DNA of 64,000 nucleotides, taken from Owenia fusiformis (lineage: Eukaryota; Annelida; Polychaeta; Sabellida; Oweniidae). Positions within the stretch are counted from its first letter, which is position 1. Each line of letters begins with the position of its first letter. The notes below the pieces were generated by a model. The model was not told the DNA's origin and made no database searches. It saw only the letters and a program-made list of their open reading frames with translations. A program made the translations under genes and the position numbers. Positions 58,501 through 64,000 of this stretch are shown here, piece after piece. The DNA is taken from NCBI GenBank assembly GCA_903813345.2, contig CAIIXF020000011.1, positions 21,869,754 through 21,933,753 of the forward strand, read 5' to 3'.

Positions 58501-58783
58501 TATTAATAAGTAAATGTCCCAAAGCGCGAGGCATGATTCTGGAGAATGACGCACACACAGCAATGGTCATACCAATACCATAAATCAGACTCTACTCCAG
58601 ATGCAGGATGTTCATGATGTTGTGAAAAGTTATGTAGAGACAAGCTTTCAATAAGTACAGTATGACATACAGTAGATGCGCGACTTTCAGCGAGAAAACA
58701 TTTTGATCTACAACGACTGAGAATAGATGAGTTAGGGAAATCATTTATCTTCAAAACCGAAGACAACATTTTTGCAAATGAAT

Positions 58784-59619
58784 CACGCGGTACTAACTCA
58801 CCGGGGCATATCGAAACCAAAACGCCCCGCAAAACCGTTAATTTGAATTTCAAACCTACCCTTTCTTTGGAAAATCAATGATTGTGAGTCTCACACTACA
58901 CCGTTTTTCTTCAAAGTTCCATTAAAACCTTCACAGAAATACCTTTCATTCGAGACATTGCTTTTTGTGTACAGAGTCACTCGTTTTAGCGGTGTTTTGG
59001 TCTCCAGATGTGAGAAGATGCAAATCTTCAGAGATTTCAACCAAAAGCCTCGATATATCGTCAGTTCTTTTATTATTCTCCCCTACATTTTGCACAAGGA
59101 CTCCCATTACAACCCTCCATCTCTGCATCAACATATTTATAAGGTACATTAAATGCACCGATTTCCAAAAGTCCTACGCATCTGTTCTACCCTTTGCATT
59201 CGTTCGACTCCACTTCTTAAAAGAGAGCTTCGTCTTGTAGCTTATAACTAGACTCTGCGCGCAGGGTACATGTACATCTGTTCGAAATTGATCAAAACGC
59301 CCCGTTCTCTTCCAAAACGCCACGTTGGACTTATACACCTTATCTAGATACACGTTTGTAGTCATAAACTCTCACATCTGGGAACTTCTCACATCTGGGG
59401 ACCAAAACGCCGCTAAAACAAGGGACTTTGTATACAAAGACAATATCTCGACTGAAAGGTATTTCTGTGAAGGTTTTAATGGAACAAGTTTGAAGAAAAA
59501 CGGTGTAGTGCGAGACACAATCATTGATATTCCAAAGACAGGTTAGATTTGAAATTCAAATTAACGGTTTTGCGGGGCGTATTGGTTTCGATACGCCCCG
59601 GTGAGTTAGTACCGCATGT
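58784..59619. mobile_element. Long-arm inverted-repeat element I (836 bp)
   Basis: The ends cacgcggtactaactcaccg and cggtgagttagtaccgcatg continue inward as long imperfect arms of over 200 bp: cgaaaccaaaacgcccc, tttgaatttcaaacctacc, actacaccgtttttcttcaa, ttttagcggtgttttggtc and their inverted partners. MITE A copy 59188-59274 is nested in the centre. The 130-bp palindrome at 38248 is a shorter relative. Confidence 0.88.
59188..59274. mobile_element. MITE A, short copy (87 bp), nested in element I
   Basis: Begins taccctttgcattcgttcga, keeps cttcgtcttg and actctgcgcgcagggta, and is flanked by an exact 9-bp duplication CATCTGTTC at 59179-59187 and 59275-59283. The 3' end has an extra catgta compared with the 13.2-kb copy. 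Compared with that 384-bp copy it lacks the middle. Confidence 0.88.
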
Positions 59620-59639
59620 GAATATAATTGAACTGAAAT

Positions 59640-60550
59640 AAAAGTTATCGATTTTTACTATTGTTCTTGTTGTGTTGTTCTTCCCGCACTTATTTGTTTG
59701 CGGCAGCACTTGTTAGACACTATTGTTCCTAGAAAAACACATTTTTGTATATTTTCGTCTACTATGTTGTTACATTAATGGAGGGATCAGAAGTTGACGA
59801 AATGCATCAGAGCCCCGGGTAAAAACAAATTCCCGGGGATTTAATTGGCAATTTCGCGACGATAATTTTTCGCGATTTTAACACCATCGCGAAAAGCGCG
59901 AAAGTTAATCGCACGCGAATAATACCGGGCGTACAGTATTAATTATGTTCCAAAGTGCAACAAAAACACATTAAAATGGCATTATTTGTATTGGTATAAT
60001 TCAGTAAATCCATCCAAATTATGTTTTTATATAAAGGCCATTGCAACCATGCAACCTTGACTAATAAGCTTAGTGGGCTTGAAACTTTAGAGAATGTGAA
60101 TTGTGCATTTTCTCTCTATGGTCATCTTTAAAGCATACTGTATAGAACTATATACTATTATGTAATAACATAGGCTTTAAATAGACTCTCTTAAAAGCCC
60201 ATGGTATTAATAGCGTCCGTTGTCACTGCAAATTGGTACATCATACACTTATATAGCCAGAAATCCCAGACAATTCCTCGCAAACAAATTGGTGTTTTAG
60301 TTTGAGTGTATTTGATTACCTTGAACCCTCACATGATTTGAATTTAGCCAGGACATAAAACAAAGTATCTAATTCTTATTAATCTTTAAGACCTGCAATA
60401 TCAAGAAAGGTATCTGTCCTAAACACTCACCTGACCACAAATCAAGCCACTGCTCCTTTGCTACAGCATGGAGCCAGCTTTTACCAATGAATAACTACCT
60501 TGATATGATATTGAAAGTTTTATTTCATATTTACATCCATAATTGAATAA
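59640..60550. other. Unassigned intergenic DNA
   Basis: 59810-59935 has gggtaaaaacaaattcccgg and ttcgcg-rich text (aatttcgcgacgataatttt) that looks like a common dispersed repeat. Nothing coding is seen. Confidence 0.4.
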
Positions 60551-60558
60551 CAAATATA

Positions 60559-62125
60559 CAGGGTGGGCCAAAAAAAAACCACCCCCCTAGCCATTACTCC
60601 TGATAAATATTTATTTTCTAACATGTACACCAACAATGATATATAATTTTAAAGATAATTTAATTTGCAACAAAATGATATATAATAGAACAATTTTCAA
60701 CAACCCTGGCTCGAGATATAACCATTTATGTGACATGGGGGTCAAAAAACACCTTTTCAATTTTCATCGATTTTGCGAACAATAGCCTATTTCTACCAAA
60801 TTTTACTGTTCAGTTAAAAATTGAAACATTGTCATGAGTCTTTCATAATTGGATATTATATATTGTTTTCATTCAGTTTTTGAACCATGCATGCTCAATA
60901 TACATGTGTATGCTTATAAAACAAATTAATTTCTTCTTAAGTCTGTCCAAATATGGCTCAATAGACCCACCCCCCAGACCAGTCCTCTGATCGGATTATT
61001 CGCTAAAGACGCGAAAGCCATTCGTATAATTGATGGATCTCTGTGGAAGTACCATCGAACTCGTAATTATTCATTCTTTCAGTTTGTCTACATCCCTGAT
61101 AGCCTAGTGATCTTCATAGACCAACTGTTCTAAATGCCCCAAGTACTATACATGTAATCAACAGGATAGACTCTATATATCAGTAAGCAAGAATAGGGAC
61201 ATTTGCGATAAAAGGCTACTCAAATCGAGATGACATTTTTCTGAAAGGGTAGTGGTGTCTACTCGGTGTTTCCCAAAAAGGAAAGACCGTACAGGCCCTG
61301 TTTTTGTTGAACCAGGAGCAAAAATATACTCTGAATGTTAATGACATGAGGTGTTAAAAAGGACTCCTCAAGGATATAGAAACATGTGAAAGAAATTTCA
61401 TTTTCTGATAGGAAAGTGCTTCATCACACAGGTTCAATGCTACCCTGGAGTTTTGGAGATTCGAAATGACACCATCTCTAGCCCGGACAAATGGCTTACT
61501 GGCTGTCCAGATGCCAATAATGTTGATTACCACACCTGGGGGTATCTAGAACAGTTGGTATTTAAAGATACCCAGCCTATCAGGGATGTAGATGAACTAA
61601 AAGAAAGAATAACTAGCAGTTGAATGGTACTTCCGCATACATCCATCAATTATGCCATCAACCAATGGCTTCCGCGTCTTAAGCGAATAATTTGATCAGA
61701 GGATGGGTCTGGGGGGTGGATCTATTGAGCCATATTTGAACAGACTGAAGAGGAAATTAATTTGTTTTATAAGCATACACATGTTTATTGAGCATGCATG
61801 GTTCAAAAACTGAATGAAAACAATATATAATATCCAATTATGAAAGACTCATGCGGTGTTGCAATTTTTTGCTAAACAGTAAAATTTGGTAGAAATAGGC
61901 CTTTGCTCGCAAAATTGATGAAAATTGAAAAGGTGTTTTTTGACCCCCATGTCACATAATTGGTTATATTTCTATATGGGGTTGTTGAAAATGGTGCTAT
62001 TATATATCATTTTGTTGCAAATTAAATTATCTTTAAAATGACATATCATTGTTGGTGTACATGTTAAAAAATAAATATTTATCAGGAGTAATGGCTAGGG
62101 GGGTGGTTTTTTTTGGCCCACCCTG
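60559..62125. mobile_element. Fold-back Tc1/mariner-like element, 1567 bp
   Basis: Ends CAGGGTGGGCCAAAAAAAA and TTTTTTTTGGCCCACCCTG are flanked by TA (60557-60558 and 62126-62127). Inverted homology does not stop at the termini: 60559-61135 is the reverse complement of 61550-62125 with modest divergence, leaving a ~400-bp single-copy centre. In the right half, CPDANNVDYHTWGYLEQLVF and DTQPIRDVDELKERI (61503-61620) match the C-terminal DDE/D region of mariner transposases (family text SPDLNPLDYxxWGxL). Only that tail of transposase remains, so the element is non-autonomous. Confidence 0.87.
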
Positions 62126-62131
62126 TATGTA

Positions 62132-62669
62132 CAGGGTGTCACGAAAATTGTACTGAGATGAACATGAAATAACTCCATGAGTGATGAAGGAATATTCTTA
62201 AAATTTGGACAGACTATTTAGTTATCATAAACATCTGATAGTTTCACCCGGTAAATCTATTTAGTTTTGGAAAAAAGCTAGTTGTAGTATAGCCCTCCAC
62301 CCATATTTCAATGTTGTACAAATAACTCTGAGTGAAGGAATATTCTTGAACATTCAGTTATCTGACAGATAATTCATTTATCATAAAAATCTGAAAGCTA
62401 TATCAGGTCACGTTATTTAGAAAAGCTTGTACCATCACCCATTTTCATGTTTGGAATCGCTATCTGTTCTACATTGATCATGATGGAGGTCATTTAGAAC
62501 ATGTCATCTAAATATCAAATTTCTAAAGAAGTAACTTACAAAATTCTATGATTTTTCGGTGCTAAACTGAAAAATTAATATTCTTTGTCATGTGAAAATT
62601 CAACTTATTTTTGAAGGAACAAAGAGTAATTCCTGTCTCATTTGATTACAATTTTCTTGGGACACCATG
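62132..62669. mobile_element. Second mariner-like non-autonomous element, 538 bp
   Basis: Ends CAGGGTGTCACGAAAATTGTA (first 21 bases, given to its 20-base core) and TACAATTTTCTTGGGACACC with CATG. TA flanks both sides (62130-62131 and 62670-62671). It starts only 4 bp after the target TA of the previous element. No transposase is seen. Confidence 0.75.
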
Positions 62670-62751
62670 TATTAAGAAACACCCCATTTCCAGATACTGC
62701 ATTGTATTTTAATTAAAATACATTTTTTATCTAAATAGTATCCTGATCAGG

Positions 62752-63422
62752 CTATATTCCTTTATCATCTATCTTATCTTCCAACTCCTTGAGAACTTTC
62801 TCATTTTCATCATCAACTTCATCCTCAACTTGTTCGACAGACTGAACTTCAGGAACATAAAACTGTAACATATTTTGTACTCCATTTTTCAATGTGACCA
62901 CTGAACTAGGACAACTAGAGCAAGATCCTTGCATCTTCAACTGAACAATGCCTGTCTCTTGATCAAAACCCACATATATGATATCTCCTCCATCTTCTTG
63001 TACTGTAGGTCTGATTCTAGTGTCCAAGAGTTCTTTAATCATAGCAACTGTTTCATCATCATCTGGGTGAATTGCTGTTGTATCTGGTGTTGTTTCTGTG
63101 TCAGTGAGGACTGGTTGACCACTTGCGAAAAAGTCCATTACAACAGCAAACACTTCTGGTTTGATCAACTTCCATTCTATTTCATCATCTTGTTTCGTGA
63201 TTGTTATGAAATCTGATCCTAAAAATATGGATGATACACCTTGAATGCGAAAGAGTTGTTTCGCTAATGGTGAATTCTTTGCCTTGGCAATTGATGGGAA
63301 GTCTATAGTCCCTGAATCCAAGACTTGGACTCCTGGTACAAATTTCAAGCTGTTAGGATTTGGCGTCTCTTGGGTTTGAATGAAGAGATTTCGTGTGTGT
63401 CTCTGGAAAACAGGCTGGCCTC
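62752..63422 (-). CDS. NFU1: NFU1 mitochondrial iron-sulfur cluster scaffold, 3' exon
   Basis: NFU1 delivers [4Fe-4S] clusters to lipoyl synthase and respiratory complexes in mitochondria. This exon encodes ~223 residues up to TAG. It has the Nfu N-terminal domain ([20 protein letters not shown], then [20 protein letters not shown]) and the C-terminal NifU domain ([19 protein letters not shown]) with the cluster-binding CSSC in [20 protein letters not shown]. The acidic C-terminus ([20 protein letters not shown]) is longer than in most bacterial proteins. The acceptor TTTCAG at 63423-63428 precedes [12 protein letters not shown], and the codon is split, so an upstream exon must supply the presequence. 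I do not see it before 64000; it is probably off the right edge. Confidence 0.95.
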
Positions 63423-63428
63423 CTGAAA

Positions 63429-64000
63429 TACAGAGAGCAATATCATGCATTATACAATAATAATGTTCAGAAAATAGTGTATGCAACACTACAATTCATC
63501 TAATGAGAAACCAATCTGTGTATAACTTCACAAATATTTTGAGTTTTGTTCATATCATTGATAATAAGCTTATCATCACTTAACCAATAAATCATGATGC
63601 ATCATTCATCATCGATTCTAATCGTAGATCAACAAGTTAAACCTTGTCTGCACTATCTGACATCTGTATGTGTGTTTAACTTCTTATCATAGTCCGCTAA
63701 CAAAGCAAAACAATGCATAATGTCACCACCTGCCATTTGTCACAGACCCTGAACACTGACCACCAAACATCAACTGATGAATGCTGACCACCGTTTACTT
63801 TCCACAAAAAGTTGGAGACTATACCAACATGTCACAACTACTTGTGATGACATAAAAATCAAATCAAGTAAATTTCATGTGCATGAAATTAATTCCTGAT
63901 TTTGTAATGTTTCTCGTAAAATAATGAGATCCAAGAAAGCAAACGAACCTCATGAATAAAAACACATCATCCCATATCCCCATTTGTCTTTGATATCGTT
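63429..64000. other. NFU1 intron (partial) with dispersed repeat
   Basis: 63714-63856 belongs to the atgtcaccacc / ggatgacat family: it starts aatgtcaccacctgcc, has gaacactgaccaccaaa twice-like text, and ends cttgtgatgacataaaaatc. The rest is unassigned. Confidence 0.55.

Noticed and set aside
28898-63422. HypX-like and NFU1 as a functional metal-cofactor cluster
   Set aside because: They are over 20 kb apart with OVCA2, a retrotransposon and a peptide gene between; nearness alone gives no support.

Overview
The window comes from an animal nuclear genome. Protein-coding genes are split into short exons by GT-AG introns, the protein families are animal-type (class I GLUT, OVCA2, NFU1), and much of the rest is transposon and repeat DNA: LINEs, a Ty3/Gypsy LTR element, mariner/pogo-like and other TIR elements, MITEs, tRNA-derived repeats and minisatellites. 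The AT-rich, repeat-dense composition and the element types suggest a marine invertebrate. I cannot name the phylum from sequence alone.

Layout. 1-14.4 kb: the 5' two thirds of a class I glucose transporter gene on the minus strand (nine exons; the 3' exons lie off the left edge). Its introns carry an 81-bp tandem array made from its own exon 7 plus splice acceptor, a TIR transposon inserted in that array, a pogo-like element and several minisatellites. 14.4-28.9 kb: no host gene seen. This stretch has long inverted-repeat elements, 145-bp and 141-bp satellites in opposite orientation on its two sides, a TIR element with a 9-bp target duplication, and a decayed CR1/L2-like LINE. 28.9-38.9 kb: an eight-exon plus-strand gene for a complete HypX/HoxX-like protein (formyltransferase plus enoyl-CoA hydratase fold). 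In bacteria this protein makes the CO ligand of [NiFe]-hydrogenase, so finding it spliced into an animal-type gene is the most striking item here. 38.9-41.9 kb: palindromic repeats. 41.9-43.9 kb: OVCA2 serine hydrolase, minus strand, two exons. 44-48.5 kb: small hairpin elements. 48.6-53.9 kb: a Ty3/Gypsy element with identical LTRs, so a very recent insertion. 54.6-57.6 kb: a three-exon gene for a small secreted prepropeptide with a furin-type site and six cysteines; I do not recognise the family. 58.3-62.7 kb: MITEs and a fold-back mariner-like element with a transposase remnant. 62.75-63.4 kb: the 3' exon of NFU1, minus strand, with its 5' end off the right edge.

The genes do not form an operon or an obvious pathway. 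HypX-like and NFU1 both belong to families concerned with one-carbon or metal-cofactor biochemistry, and both may be mitochondrial, but their nearness is not evidence of a link. All exon joins were made by hand from splice signals, codon phase and family resemblance. No transcript data or database search was available.
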